A stretch of DNA of 64,000 nt from positions 1-64,000 of the forward strand of contig JAHEJL010000006.1 in assembly GCA_024638885.1 (NCBI GenBank), in the 5' to 3' direction. This DNA is from Coraliomargarita sp. GTDB lineage: Bacteria > Verrucomicrobiota > Verrucomicrobiia > Opitutales > UBA953. Under the pieces are notes generated by a model. It ran no database searches. It worked only from the letters and a program-made list of their open reading frames with translations, and was not told the DNA's origin. Positions 32,093 to 40,588 of the stretch are shown here, one piece after another; position 1 is the stretch's first letter, and each line of letters opens with the position of its first letter. Position numbers and translations under genes: made by a program.

Positions 32093-33262
32093 TCAAGCCT
32101 TGGGGGCTTCCAGGGTGCGGACGCGGCGGTGCTTGAGGGGGAAACGCAGGATGACCGTGGTGCCCACGTCGGGCGTGCTCTGGATGTCCACCGTGCCGCC
32201 GTGGGCCCGGAGGATACGGAGCAGGATCAGCATGCCGATGCCGCCCCCGGAGGCCTTGGTGGTGTAATAGGCGTCGAAGACGCGGGTCAGCTTGTCGGCG
32301 GGGATGCCGACGCCGGTGTCGCGGATGGAAAGCACGACCCACTCGTCGTCGGACGTCAGCTTCACATGGATGTCGCCGCCGCGGTCCATGGCCTCGAGGG
32401 CGTTCTTCATCACGTTGAAGAGCGCCTGCTTGATCTGGTTGCGGTCGCCGAGGATGAGCGGGAGCTCGCCGGGGACGTCGAGGGAGACGCGCACGCCGAG
32501 CTGCTCCATCTGCTCGCGCAGGAGGCCGGTGGCTTCGGCGACGACGGCGACGAGGTCGGTGTCGGTCAGGTTCGGAGGCGTCTGGCGCACGGCGCCCAGG
32601 AAGTCGCGGACGATGCCGTCGAGGCGCTTGATCTCGCCCTGGCAGACCTCGGCGGCCTTGCGGACCTTGTCGGCCGCGGGCGAATCGCCGAGCTTGGCGG
32701 CCTCGCGCTGGAGGAGCTGGAGATGGATGCCGATCGCGTTGAGCGGGTTGCCGACCTCGTGGGCCACGCCGGCGGCGAGCGAGACGATGGAGTCGATGCG
32801 TTCGCTCTCGACGCGGTCTTCGGTCTGCACGCGCTCCTTGGTGACGTCGCTGAGCACGGCGACGCGGCGGCTGCGCTCGGCACCATGCTGTTCGCCGACG
32901 CGCGTGAGGTGCAACGTGAGCAGGCGCGGCTCGGGGTAGCGGACCTCGAGTTCGCGGGTGAGCGCGCCGACGGTCTCGGGCAGTTCGAGCGCCTGGGCGA
33001 TGTCGGGCGAAAGGCGACGCAGCTCGGCGCCGGCGACGTCCTCGGAGTTCACGCCGAGCAGGCGGACCGCGGAAACGTTGGCGTATTCGATGGCCCCGTC
33101 ATGGGAGAGCACGATCACGCCCTCGCGGAGCGTGTCCAAGACCGTCTCCATGAGGTCGCGCTCGCGCTCGAGGCGACGGGCGAGGATGGCGAGGTTCTGC
33201 GCGTCGAGGTCGTCGATGCGTCCGAGGACGCGATCAAGGGGGCTGAAGCGACGGCGGGCCAT
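32093..33262 (-). CDS. PAS-domain sensor histidine kinase
   Basis: ALSHDGAIEYAN-type PAS; VAHEVGNPLNAI H-box; DTGVGIPADKLTRVFDAYYTTKASGGGIGM. Confidence 0.87.
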   Translation of the reverse strand: MARRRFSPLDRVLGRIDDLDAQNLAILARRLERERDLMETVLDTLREGVIVLSHDGAIEYANVSAVRLLGVNSEDVAGAELRRLSPDIAQALELPETVGALTRELEVRYPEPRLLTLHLTRVGEQHGAERSRRVAVLSDVTKERVQTEDRVESERIDSIVSLAAGVAHEVGNPLNAIGIHLQLLQREAAKLGDSPAADKVRKAAEVCQGEIKRLDGIVRDFLGAVRQTPPNLTDTDLVAVVAEATGLLREQMEQLGVRVSLDVPGELPLILGDRNQIKQALFNVMKNALEAMDRGGDIHVKLTSDDEWVVLSIRDTGVGIPADKLTRVFDAYYTTKASGGGIGMLILLRILRAHGGTVDIQSTPDVGTTVILRFPLKHRRVRTLEAPKA

Positions 33263-33263
33263 G

Positions 33264-33920
33264 TCAGGAAGCGGCGCGGGCCGCGACGAGGCGGGCGATC
33301 ACGTCGATGAGGCCGCGGGCGACGACGGCCTTGGAAGCGGGGCCGAGGACCTCGCGGAAGCCGTTTCGGCCGAGGAGGATGAGCTTGTTCTGGTCGGAAC
33401 CGAAGGCCCCTTCGGCCCCGGCCACGGAATTGGCGGCGATGAGGTCGAGCCCCTTGCGCTCGAGCTTGTCGAGGGCGTTGGCTTCGACGTTCTCGGTCTC
33501 GGCGGCGAAGCCGACGAGGAACTGGTCGGTGCGACGTTCTTCGGCGAGGGCCGAGACGATGTCCGGCACCGGCTCGAGTTCGATGGTCAGGCCTTGCCCG
33601 TCTTTCTTGAGTTTCTGCGGCTCGGTCGTCTTCGGACGCCAGTCGCTGACGGCGGCCGTCATGATGAGGACGTCGCACGGACCGAAGAGCGCGTCGGCCT
33701 GGCGATGCATCTCGGCGGCGGTGACGACCGGGTAGACCATCACGCCATCCGGCTCCGGCAAGGAGACCGGCCCCGTGACGAGGTCGACCGACCAACCGGC
33801 GTCCTTCGCGGCGGCCGCCAAGGCGAAGCCCATCTTGCCCGTCGAAGGGTTGCTGATGAAGCGCACCGGATCGAAGAACTCGCGGGTCGGGCCGGCGGTG
33901 ATGAGGCAGCGGAGGGACAA
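33264..33920 (-). CDS. coaB: Phosphopantothenate--cysteine ligase-type (stand-alone CoaB domain)
   Basis: [50 protein letters not shown](L)IAANSV. No CoaC domain in this ORF. Confidence 0.85.
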   Translation of the reverse strand: MSLRCLITAGPTREFFDPVRFISNPSTGKMGFALAAAAKDAGWSVDLVTGPVSLPEPDGVMVYPVVTAAEMHRQADALFGPCDVLIMTAAVSDWRPKTTEPQKLKKDGQGLTIELEPVPDIVSALAEERRTDQFLVGFAAETENVEANALDKLERKGLDLIAANSVAGAEGAFGSDQNKLILLGRNGFREVLGPASKAVVARGLIDVIARLVAARAAS

Positions 33921-33930
33921 GGGACGGGAA

Positions 33931-33966
33931 AGATGGCAGATGACGGAGGACAGAGGGCCGAGGATG
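33931..33966. repeat. Heptamer word array upstream of coaB
   Basis: Minus strand: GTCCTCC GTCATCT GCCATCT. Confidence 0.55.
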
Positions 33967-34024
33967 GCCGCTGACTGCCGGGGAGGTCACCTTGGCCGAG
34001 GATGGGGGCGGAAACAATAGCGAA

Positions 34025-34054
34025 GGGATAGGGGCAGAGGTTGGGATAGGGATA
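34025..34054 (+). repeat. Hexamer array
   Basis: GGGATA GGGGCA GAGGTT GGGATA GGGATA. Confidence 0.55.
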
Positions 34055-34070
34055 GAAAAGGCAGTGATAA

Positions 34071-34150
34071 CAAAGGGAGACCGGAAACCGGAAGGGATGC
34101 GGCGGATATTAATACCCCCAGCCAATCATCCGGTCTCCGGTTTCCCCTTG
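34071..34150. repeat. CAAAGGGAGACCGG inverted-repeat family, copy 1
   Basis: CAAAGGGAGACCGGAAACCGGAAGGGATG...AGCCAATCATCCGGTCTCCGGTTTCCCCTTG. Confidence 0.9.
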
Positions 34151-34162
34151 AATGCAAACGCC

Positions 34163-34196
34163 CGCCACCTGCCACCCGGGGCCGCCACCCGCCACC
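34163..34196 (+). repeat. Heptamer array CGCCACC-like
   Basis: CGCCACC TGCCACC CGGGGC CGCCACC CGCCACC. Confidence 0.75.
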
Positions 34197-34263
34197 TGAA
34201 ACGACCACCTCTCCCCATACTCGATACTCGCAACCGCCCCACCCTCCCGCTCACATTCCCGCC

Positions 34264-34872
34264 ATGGATATCTTTCTCGCGACGGGCAATGCGCACAAGG
34301 CCGAGGAATTCGGCCGTATGTTCGCCAAGGCGCGCCTCGACGTCCGCGTGCGTTCCGCGAAGGAACTCGGCGGCATGCCTTACGTGGAAGAGATCAGCGG
34401 CACCTTCAACGGCAACTGCCGCATGAAGGCCGAAGCCCTGCGCCCCATCGCGCCCCGCAAGGCGTGGGTGCTGGCGGATGACAGCGGCCTGTGCTGCGAC
34501 GCGCTCCAGGGCGGCCCGGGCGTCGACTCCGCGATCTACGCCGGCGTCGGCGCGACCGACGCGCAGAACCGCGCGAAGCTCCTCGAAGCGATGAAGAAAG
34601 CTCCGCCCCACAAGCGTGGCGCGCGCTTCGAATGCCACCTCATCCTGCTCGGGCCCAACCAGGAAGTCGGCAAGTTCGTCGGCCAGTGCTGGGGCAAGAT
34701 CCTCGAGGCCGAGGTCGGCACCGAAGGCTTCGGTTACGATTCGCTTTTCGTGCCCGCCAACGAGGAACGCACCTTCGGCGAGCTCAGCCCCGCCAGGAAG
34801 GATGCGATCAGCCACCGCGCCAAGGCCTTCCAGCTCATGGCCGCCTGGCTGCGCGAGAACGGTATTGCCTAA
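34264..34872 (+). CDS. rdgB: Non-canonical purine NTP pyrophosphatase (RdgB/HAM1)
   Basis: IFLATGNAHKAEEFGRMF..ISGTFNGNCRMKAEAL..VLADDSGLCCDAL..EGFGYDSLFVP..ISHRAKA. Confidence 0.93.
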   Translation: MDIFLATGNAHKAEEFGRMFAKARLDVRVRSAKELGGMPYVEEISGTFNGNCRMKAEALRPIAPRKAWVLADDSGLCCDALQGGPGVDSAIYAGVGATDAQNRAKLLEAMKKAPPHKRGARFECHLILLGPNQEVGKFVGQCWGKILEAEVGTEGFGYDSLFVPANEERTFGELSPARKDAISHRAKAFQLMAAWLRENGIA

Positions 34873-34888
34873 GGAGAGTCGCAGAAAT

Positions 34889-34968
34889 CAAAGGGAAACC
34901 GGGAACCGGATGATTGGCTGGGGTTATTGATAACCGCAGCATCCTTTCCGGTTCCCGGTCTCCCTTTG
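34889..34968. repeat. CAAAGGGAGACCGG inverted-repeat family, copy 2 (inverted)
   Basis: CAAAGGGAAACCGGGAACCGGATGATTGGCTGG...CATCCTTTCCGGTTCCCGGTCTCCCTTTG. Confidence 0.9.
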
Positions 34969-34990
34969 CCTTTCAAACCGCTCTTCGCGC

Positions 34991-35959
34991 TCAGAAGAAC
35001 ACCGCTTCCGACAACGCCTCGGGGGCGCCCATGAAGGCGACGCGCTGCGAGATCTTGCGGGTGTCGTGGCTGCGCGAGAAGGCGAGCGTGGCGTTAGAAC
35101 AACCTTCGGAGTGCTCCCAGGAGAAGCGGGCGCCGTCGGCGAAGACCCATTCGGCGTCGAGGCAGTCGCCCGCCGGAGGCTTCTCGGAAAGGGCGAAAGC
35201 GACGTCGAGGTGCGAACGCGTCAGGCCCGCGCAGTGCGTGAGGCAGGAACGCATCCACTCGAGGATGCCGTAGGCTTCGCCACGCATGCCCGCGCGATGC
35301 GAGACCGTGACGGAACGCAGGCCGCGGACGAGGTCGGCCGGCTTATGCGCGGCGAGATACTGGCCGAGGGCCTGACGGACAGGAAGGCAACGGGCCACGG
35401 CCAGATCGCGGACGGACTTGGGCTTCGGGAACGCCTGCAGGAAGAAGGCGTCGCCCGCGAGCGAACGGTCGGCGACGACGCGACGGCAACGGGCGGTCCA
35501 GTTCAGCCAAGGCTTGAACTCTTCGACGGTCACGCCGTGCGCCCAGACGTTGGTCGGCAGGTCGCCCTCGAGCCAGGTGGAGACGAGCGATTCGAGTTCC
35601 GGCGTCGGCGCGCCGTGGGCGAGCATGAGCGCCTCGCAGCAGCGCTTGCCGCGGCGGGACGGATCGAAGAAGCAGAGGACGTTGACCTTGGCCTCGAGCG
35701 GCGCGGCGGCCGCGGCGGCGGGACGCGCGGCGAGGATGACCAGGCGGCAAGGATAGCGCTGGGCGAAGCGGATGGCTTCGTCGAAGCGGGCCTGCGCGTC
35801 GGCCGGGGTGACGCCCGCGCCGAACATCAGCACGAGGTTCATCTGCGAGGCGCGCGCGGCGTCCTCGCCTTCGTCGGCCCACGCCTTGTCGAGCGACGGG
35901 AGGACGGCGGAGATCTTGGCCGGGAAGCCCGGCAGCGCGTCGATCAGCGGGTGAGCCAT
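34991..35959 (-). CDS. opcA: OpcA-like glucose-6-phosphate dehydrogenase assembly protein
   Basis: Directly downstream of zwf; NLVLMFGAGVTP..YPCRLVILAAR..CCEALMLAHG..WLEGDLPTNVWAHG pattern. Confidence 0.72.
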   Translation of the reverse strand: MAHPLIDALPGFPAKISAVLPSLDKAWADEGEDAARASQMNLVLMFGAGVTPADAQARFDEAIRFAQRYPCRLVILAARPAAAAAAPLEAKVNVLCFFDPSRRGKRCCEALMLAHGAPTPELESLVSTWLEGDLPTNVWAHGVTVEEFKPWLNWTARCRRVVADRSLAGDAFFLQAFPKPKSVRDLAVARCLPVRQALGQYLAAHKPADLVRGLRSVTVSHRAGMRGEAYGILEWMRSCLTHCAGLTRSHLDVAFALSEKPPAGDCLDAEWVFADGARFSWEHSEGCSNATLAFSRSHDTRKISQRVAFMGAPEALSEAVFF

Positions 35960-35961
35960 GA

Positions 35962-37506
35962 TCAGCGGCCGGCGTTGCGCCAGGCGTGGCCGTGGGCGGC
36001 CAGGAGGGCGTCGCCGCCCGCGGGACCCCAGGAACCGGCGGCATAGGTTTCCATGCCTTCGCGGCCCTGCTTCTGCCAGCTCTGGAGGAGCGGCGTGAAC
36101 AGGCGCCAGGAAGCCTCGGTCTCGTCGCCGCGGATGAAGAGCGTGCGGTCGCCGACGATGCCGTCGAGGATCAGGCGCTCATACGCTTCGGGCGTGTTGG
36201 AACCGTAGGTGGTGGCGTAACGGAAGCTCAGGCGGACCGGCTGCGTGCGGGGCTCGAGGCCGGGGACCTTGGAGTTGAGGACGAGCGTCGTGCCTTCGTC
36301 GGGCTGGATCTGGATGACGAGGCGGTTCGGCGCGAGGTCGTAGCGGGCGTCGCCGGCGAAGAGGCCGGATTCCGGCTGCTTGAACTGGATGGCGATCTCG
36401 GAGACGCGGCGGGCGAGGCGCTTGCCGGAACGCATGTAGAACGGCACGCCGGACCAGCGGCTGTTCTCGATCGAGAAGCGGAGCGCGCAGAAGGTCTCGG
36501 TGGCGGAGTCCTTGGGGATGTCCTTCTCGCCGAGGTAGCCGGGGACCTTCTCGCCGCCGGACAGGCCGTCGGCATATTGGGCGCGGACGGCGTCGGCGTT
36601 GGCGCCGAGGCGCAGCGGCTGGATGGACTCGAGGAGCTTGACCTTCTCGTCGCGGATATGCTCGGCGGAAAGGGAACGCGGCTGTTCCATCGCGACGAGC
36701 GCGAGGAGCTGCATCGTGTGGTTCTGCAGCATGTCGCGCGTGGCGCCGCTGCCGTCGTAATAACCGCCGCGGGTGCCGACGCCGAGCTCTTCGGCGACGG
36801 TGATCTGGACGTGGTCGACGTGGCGACGGTTCCAGAGCGGCTCGAAGATCGGGTTGGCGAAACGCAGGACGAGGAGATCCTGGACGGTCTCCTTGCCGAG
36901 GTAGTGGTCGATGCGGAAGATCTGCGACTCGCGGAAGTTGCGGGCGGCGACGGCGTTCAGGTGGACGGCGGAGTCGAGGTCCTTGCCGAACGGCTTCTCG
37001 ATGATGACCTTGCTCTCGAGCTCGGTGCCGATGCCGCGACCGGCGAGACCCGACTGGCCGAGGTTCTCGAGGATGGCTTCGAAGACCGTGGGCGGAGTCG
37101 AGACGTAGAAGACGAGCTGCAGGGGGCGACCGGCGCGCTTCTCGGCGGCGGCGATCTGCTCCTTCAGGGCGGCGTAGGCCGCGGGGTCGTCATAACCGCC
37201 GGCCTGGTAGGAGGTATTGGCCTCGACGCGCTGCCAGATGTCCGGGCGGAACTCGCGGCGGGAGAACTTCTTGATGTCGGCGGCGGCCTGGGTGCGGAAC
37301 TCGGCGTCCGGCACGGGCTTACGACCGAAGCCGATCAGATGGAAGTCGGCCGGCAGGAGGCTGTCGACGGCCAGGTTGTAGAGGGCCGGGAGCAGCTTGC
37401 GGGCGGCCAGGTCGCCGGAGGCGCCGAAGATGACCACGCAGGTGGGCTGGGCGCCACGGTGCTTGCTCAGGCCGGAGAGGAAAGGATGACGGTCGGTGTC
37501 GGACAT
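35962..37506 (-). CDS. zwf: Glucose-6-phosphate 1-dehydrogenase
   Basis: VIFGASGDLAARKLLPALYNL; RIDHYLGKETVQDLLVLRFANPIFEPLWNRRHVDHVQI. Confidence 0.97.
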   Translation of the reverse strand: MSDTDRHPFLSGLSKHRGAQPTCVVIFGASGDLAARKLLPALYNLAVDSLLPADFHLIGFGRKPVPDAEFRTQAAADIKKFSRREFRPDIWQRVEANTSYQAGGYDDPAAYAALKEQIAAAEKRAGRPLQLVFYVSTPPTVFEAILENLGQSGLAGRGIGTELESKVIIEKPFGKDLDSAVHLNAVAARNFRESQIFRIDHYLGKETVQDLLVLRFANPIFEPLWNRRHVDHVQITVAEELGVGTRGGYYDGSGATRDMLQNHTMQLLALVAMEQPRSLSAEHIRDEKVKLLESIQPLRLGANADAVRAQYADGLSGGEKVPGYLGEKDIPKDSATETFCALRFSIENSRWSGVPFYMRSGKRLARRVSEIAIQFKQPESGLFAGDARYDLAPNRLVIQIQPDEGTTLVLNSKVPGLEPRTQPVRLSFRYATTYGSNTPEAYERLILDGIVGDRTLFIRGDETEASWRLFTPLLQSWQKQGREGMETYAAGSWGPAGGDALLAAHGHAWRNAGR

Positions 37507-37512
37507 CGGAGT

Positions 37513-37935
37513 CTAGAAACGGCGGCGTCCGAAGAGGACTTCGCCACGGTGTTGAAGGAGGCGGACGGTGCCTTTCTTGCAAACCAGAACTTCCACGAGG
37601 TCGAAGCGGGTATGACACGCACCCCCGATTTGACGAATCCAGGCGGCCGCCGCCCGCCGCAAAGCCCTCTTTTTCCGTCGATTCACCGCCCAATACCCTT
37701 CCCCGCCCTGTTCTGCCGTCCGGGTCTTCACCTCGACGAAGACCAGCACCTCGCCCTCGAGGACGACGAGATCCAACTCGTCGCGCCCATGCCGCCAGTT
37801 GAGGGCGAGGCAACGGCCGCCGCGCCGACGGTAATACGCCTCGGCCTGCCGCTCGCCGAACGCGCCGAGATTGGTCGGCGCCGGGCGGCCACGCCACCAG
37901 GCCAGGAAAGCTTGCCGGAGTTCGGTCAGGATCAT
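37513..37935 (-). CDS. yraN: UPF0102/YraN family endonuclease-like protein
   Basis: LGAFGERQAEAYYRRRGGRCLALNWRHGRDELDLVVLEGEVLVFVEVKTRT; start at MILTEL. Confidence 0.87.
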   Translation of the reverse strand: MILTELRQAFLAWWRGRPAPTNLGAFGERQAEAYYRRRGGRCLALNWRHGRDELDLVVLEGEVLVFVEVKTRTAEQGGEGYWAVNRRKKRALRRAAAAWIRQIGGACHTRFDLVEVLVCKKGTVRLLQHRGEVLFGRRRF

Positions 37936-38038
37936 GTCCGATGACACCCAAAACGGGTCATTTCCGCCATACCGCGGCGGAGGGGTTCTTGACCTAGGGA
38001 ACCCTAGGCCCCTTTCTCTGTCCTTACACCCCACACCC

Positions 38039-38890
38039 ATGCGTCTCCTCACCCTCCTCGCCCTCGCCGCCGCCGCCTGCGTCAGCGCCGACCCGATCCC
38101 CGAATCCTACCGCCAGAACGGCTGGTTCGTCGGCGCCCAAGCCTACACCTTCAAGGAGTTCTCCTTCTTCGAGGCCATCGCCAAGACCAAGGAAGCCGGC
38201 GGCAACATCATCGAACTCTTCCCCGGACAGTCCGTGAAGCCCGGCTCGAAGGAGAAGACCCACCACTCCATGTCCGACGCCACCATGGCCGAGATCAAGG
38301 CCGAGCTAGACCGTCAGGGCGTCCGCGCCGTGAACTACGGCGTCGTCGGCGCGAAGAACAAGGAAGAGGTCTTCGCCATCATGAAGTTCGCCAAGAAGAT
38401 GGGCCTCTACGCCGTCTGCACCGAATCCACCGAACAGGTCGCCGCCTGGGAAGAAGCCGCCAAGGAGTTCGACATCAAGGTCGCCTTCCATGAGCACGGC
38501 ACCCGCCTCACCAAGGACGGCAAGATCGACACCAAGTACAAGGTCTGGGATCCCCTCTACATCCTCGGCGTGGTCGAAAGCCGCGACGCCCGCGTCGGCG
38601 CCTGCGCCGACATCGGCCACTGGGCCACTTCGAACCTGAGCTCCGTCTGGGCCCTCAAGGTCCTCGAAGGCCGCATCGTCAGCGTCCACCTCAAGGACAA
38701 GTCCGACTTCGGCCATAAGGCCACGGTCGTCGTCGCCGGCAAGGGCGTCGTCGACGTCGACGGCTGCCTCAACGAGCTGAAGCGCCAGAAGTTCGACGGC
38801 CACATCTCCGTCGAGCACGAAGCCGACTGGAAGGACAGCGTCCCGCAGGTGAAGGCCAACATCGATTTCGTCAAGGCCCACGCGAAGTAA
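38039..38890 (+). CDS. Secreted sugar phosphate isomerase/epimerase (TIM barrel)
   Basis: Signal peptide; GWFVGAQAYTFKEFSFFEAI; GACADIGHWATSNL; VSVHLKDK. Confidence 0.8.
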   Translation: MRLLTLLALAAAACVSADPIPESYRQNGWFVGAQAYTFKEFSFFEAIAKTKEAGGNIIELFPGQSVKPGSKEKTHHSMSDATMAEIKAELDRQGVRAVNYGVVGAKNKEEVFAIMKFAKKMGLYAVCTESTEQVAAWEEAAKEFDIKVAFHEHGTRLTKDGKIDTKYKVWDPLYILGVVESRDARVGACADIGHWATSNLSSVWALKVLEGRIVSVHLKDKSDFGHKATVVVAGKGVVDVDGCLNELKRQKFDGHISVEHEADWKDSVPQVKANIDFVKAHAK

Positions 38891-38913
38891 GCCTCGCTTA
38901 CCACGCGAACATC

Positions 38914-38940
38914 AAGCCCCCGGATGCCGGGGGCTTTTTT
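38914..38940 (+). terminator. Rho-independent terminator
   Basis: AAGCCCCCGGATGCCGGGGGCTTTTTT. Confidence 0.9.
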
Positions 38941-38964
38941 GTGCCTCGATAAAAGCATGAAACT

Positions 38965-39140
38965 CAAAGGGAGACCGGAAACCGGGAAGGATGCTGCGGA
39001 ACTATTTCGGGGCTCAGGTCTCGGCCATCTGGCATCAGGTTCGGGCACCGGTGCCGGGCCTGACACCCGCACCTGACGACCCGAACCAGGGACCTGAAAA
39101 TGCGTCCCCAGCCAATCATCCGGTCTCCGGTTTCCCCTTG
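38965..39140. repeat. CAAAGGGAGACCGG inverted-repeat family, copy 3 with ~95-bp internal insertion
   Basis: Same arms as copies 1 and 5; interior contains CAGGTTCGGGCACCGGTGCC...CCTGACGACCCGAACCAGGGACCTGA. Confidence 0.85.
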
Positions 39141-39220
39141 AGTTCCACCATCTTGCCTTGGGCAGGGTCGGGACCGCGTCACGACATAGCCTGGATTAAG
39201 CCGCCGCAGGGCGGCTGAAG

Positions 39221-39280
39221 GTAGGGGCGTGGCTCCGCCGCGCCCTCCGCTCAGGAGTGCACGATGAATCGTGCCCCTAC
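39221..39280. repeat. BIME-like double hairpin, class 3
   Basis: GTAGGGGCGTGGCTCCGCCGCGCCC...GGGCACGATTCATCGTGCCCCTAC-type arms (GCACGATGAATCGTGCCCCTAC). Confidence 0.8.
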
Positions 39281-39282
39281 CT

Positions 39283-39329
39283 TGGTTCGCCCTACGGCGA
39301 ACGAGGGCAGCACGCGGTGCTGCCCCTAC
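39283..39329. repeat. REP-like hairpins, class 4
   Basis: TTCGCCCTACGGCGAA then GGGCAGCACGCGGTGCTGCCCCTAC. Confidence 0.75.
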
Positions 39330-39343
39330 CTCAAGTCAACCCC

Positions 39344-40303
39344 TCACTCCGCGATCGCCGCCTTCAATTCCTTGAGCATGCGCCGGAGCTCGCCGGGGGT
39401 GTCGTAATTCTTGCGACCCATCGGGAGCGATTCGATCGGCAGGTAGCCGTTGTAGCCGGCGTCGCGGGCGATCTTCACGATCCTGCGCATGTCGGTGAGC
39501 GGCTTGTTCGGCTTGCCGAACGGCGTCTCCTTGACCTGCCAGTTCACCGCATACGGAGCGGCGAGGGCCATGTCGACATAAGGGTCCTCGGTGAGGTATT
39601 TGCCGGTGTCCACGATGGCGCGGCAGTTCGGGTGATTCACGCGCTTGAGCAGGCTGACGTGCTCGGTACCGGTCGTGAGGAAATCGCCATGATTCTGCAC
39701 GCCGAGGAAGATGCCGCGGGCGGCGGCATATTCGGCGCACTCGCGGAAGTCGTCCGCGATCCAGCCTTCGACGACGTCACGCGAAGCGCCGCCGGAGACG
39801 GCCTGCCACTTCTGCGGCGGGATATTGGTGTCGGCGAAGACGCGCAGGACGGGGGCGCCGAGCTTCACGCAGACGTCGACCCAGTCCTTGATGCGCTGCT
39901 TGCCTTCGGCGCGCAGGGCCTTGTCGGTGGTGGTGACCTCGTTCTTCACGCCGCTGCCGCTGATCTCGAGACCAAGGCGGAAGGCCTCGTGCTTGATCGC
40001 GAAGATCTCCGCGTCGGTCGGGGCCTTGGGATAGCTGGCGAAGAAATAGCCCGTGAGGTCGATCGCGTCGAAACCGGCCTCGGCGGCGAACGTCAGCAGC
40101 TGATGCAGGTTCATCGCCTTGGGATGCGTCGGATCCTTGAGGCCCTGGTTGAGTTCGACGTAGAACGAGTAGGCGTTGAGCGAGGTGCGCAGACGCGAGA
40201 GCTTGCCGGCCGGAGCGGACTCGGCGGCGCGTGCGGTCAGGCCCAGCGCGGCGAGCGAAAGCCAGGCGGACTGTTTCAGGAAATCGCGACGTGGGGTAGT
40301 CAT
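39344..40303 (-). CDS. Tat-exported sugar phosphate isomerase/epimerase
   Basis: MTTPRRDFLKQSAWLSLAALGLTARAAE Tat signal; TIM-barrel epimerase motifs. Confidence 0.85.
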   Translation of the reverse strand: MTTPRRDFLKQSAWLSLAALGLTARAAESAPAGKLSRLRTSLNAYSFYVELNQGLKDPTHPKAMNLHQLLTFAAEAGFDAIDLTGYFFASYPKAPTDAEIFAIKHEAFRLGLEISGSGVKNEVTTTDKALRAEGKQRIKDWVDVCVKLGAPVLRVFADTNIPPQKWQAVSGGASRDVVEGWIADDFRECAEYAAARGIFLGVQNHGDFLTTGTEHVSLLKRVNHPNCRAIVDTGKYLTEDPYVDMALAAPYAVNWQVKETPFGKPNKPLTDMRRIVKIARDAGYNGYLPIESLPMGRKNYDTPGELRRMLKELKAAIAE

Positions 40304-40316
40304 GACGAGACAGTGT

Positions 40317-40348
40317 GCAAAAGTGCGAAGAGGCAAAAGGGCAAAGGT
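40317..40348 (-). repeat. Four tandem octamers upstream of Tat epimerase
   Basis: Minus strand: ACCTTTGC CCTTTTGC CTCTTCGC ACTTTTGC. Confidence 0.85.
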
Positions 40349-40359
40349 GGGGGAAGTGG

Positions 40360-40397
40360 CTAAATGGATGACTGAATCGATGACAGAGGACAGATGG
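40360..40397 (-). repeat. Heptamer/dodecamer word array
   Basis: Minus strand: GCCATCT GTCCTCT GTCATCGATTCA GTCATCC. Confidence 0.65.
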
Positions 40398-40435
40398 CCG
40401 AACGCCTGACACCTTTACCCGAACCCGGAATAGGC

Positions 40436-40471
40436 TCCCCAGCCAATCATCCGGTCTCCGGTTTCCCTTTG
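40436..40471. repeat. CAAAGGG inverted-repeat family, right half only (copy 4)
   Basis: CCCCAGCCAATCATCCGGTCTCCGGTTTCCCTTTG. Confidence 0.8.
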
Positions 40472-40492
40472 AGATGACAATTCCCGCATCGG

Positions 40493-40546
40493 GTAGGGCC
40501 AAGCATCCCTGCTTGGCCGCGGCCGACCAAGGATGGTCGGCCCTAC
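40493..40546. repeat. BIME-like double hairpin, class 1
   Basis: GTAGGGCCAAGCATCCCTGCTTGGCCGCGGCCGACCAAGGATGGTCGGCCCTAC. Confidence 0.9.
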
Positions 40547-40555
40547 CTCGAGACA

Positions 40556-40583
40556 GCTAGGGCAGCACGCGGTGCTGCCCCCA
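40556..40583. repeat. Single REP-like hairpin, class 4
   Basis: GCTAGGGCAGCACGCGGTGCTGCCCCCAC. Confidence 0.7.
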
Positions 40584-40588
40584 CCTCA

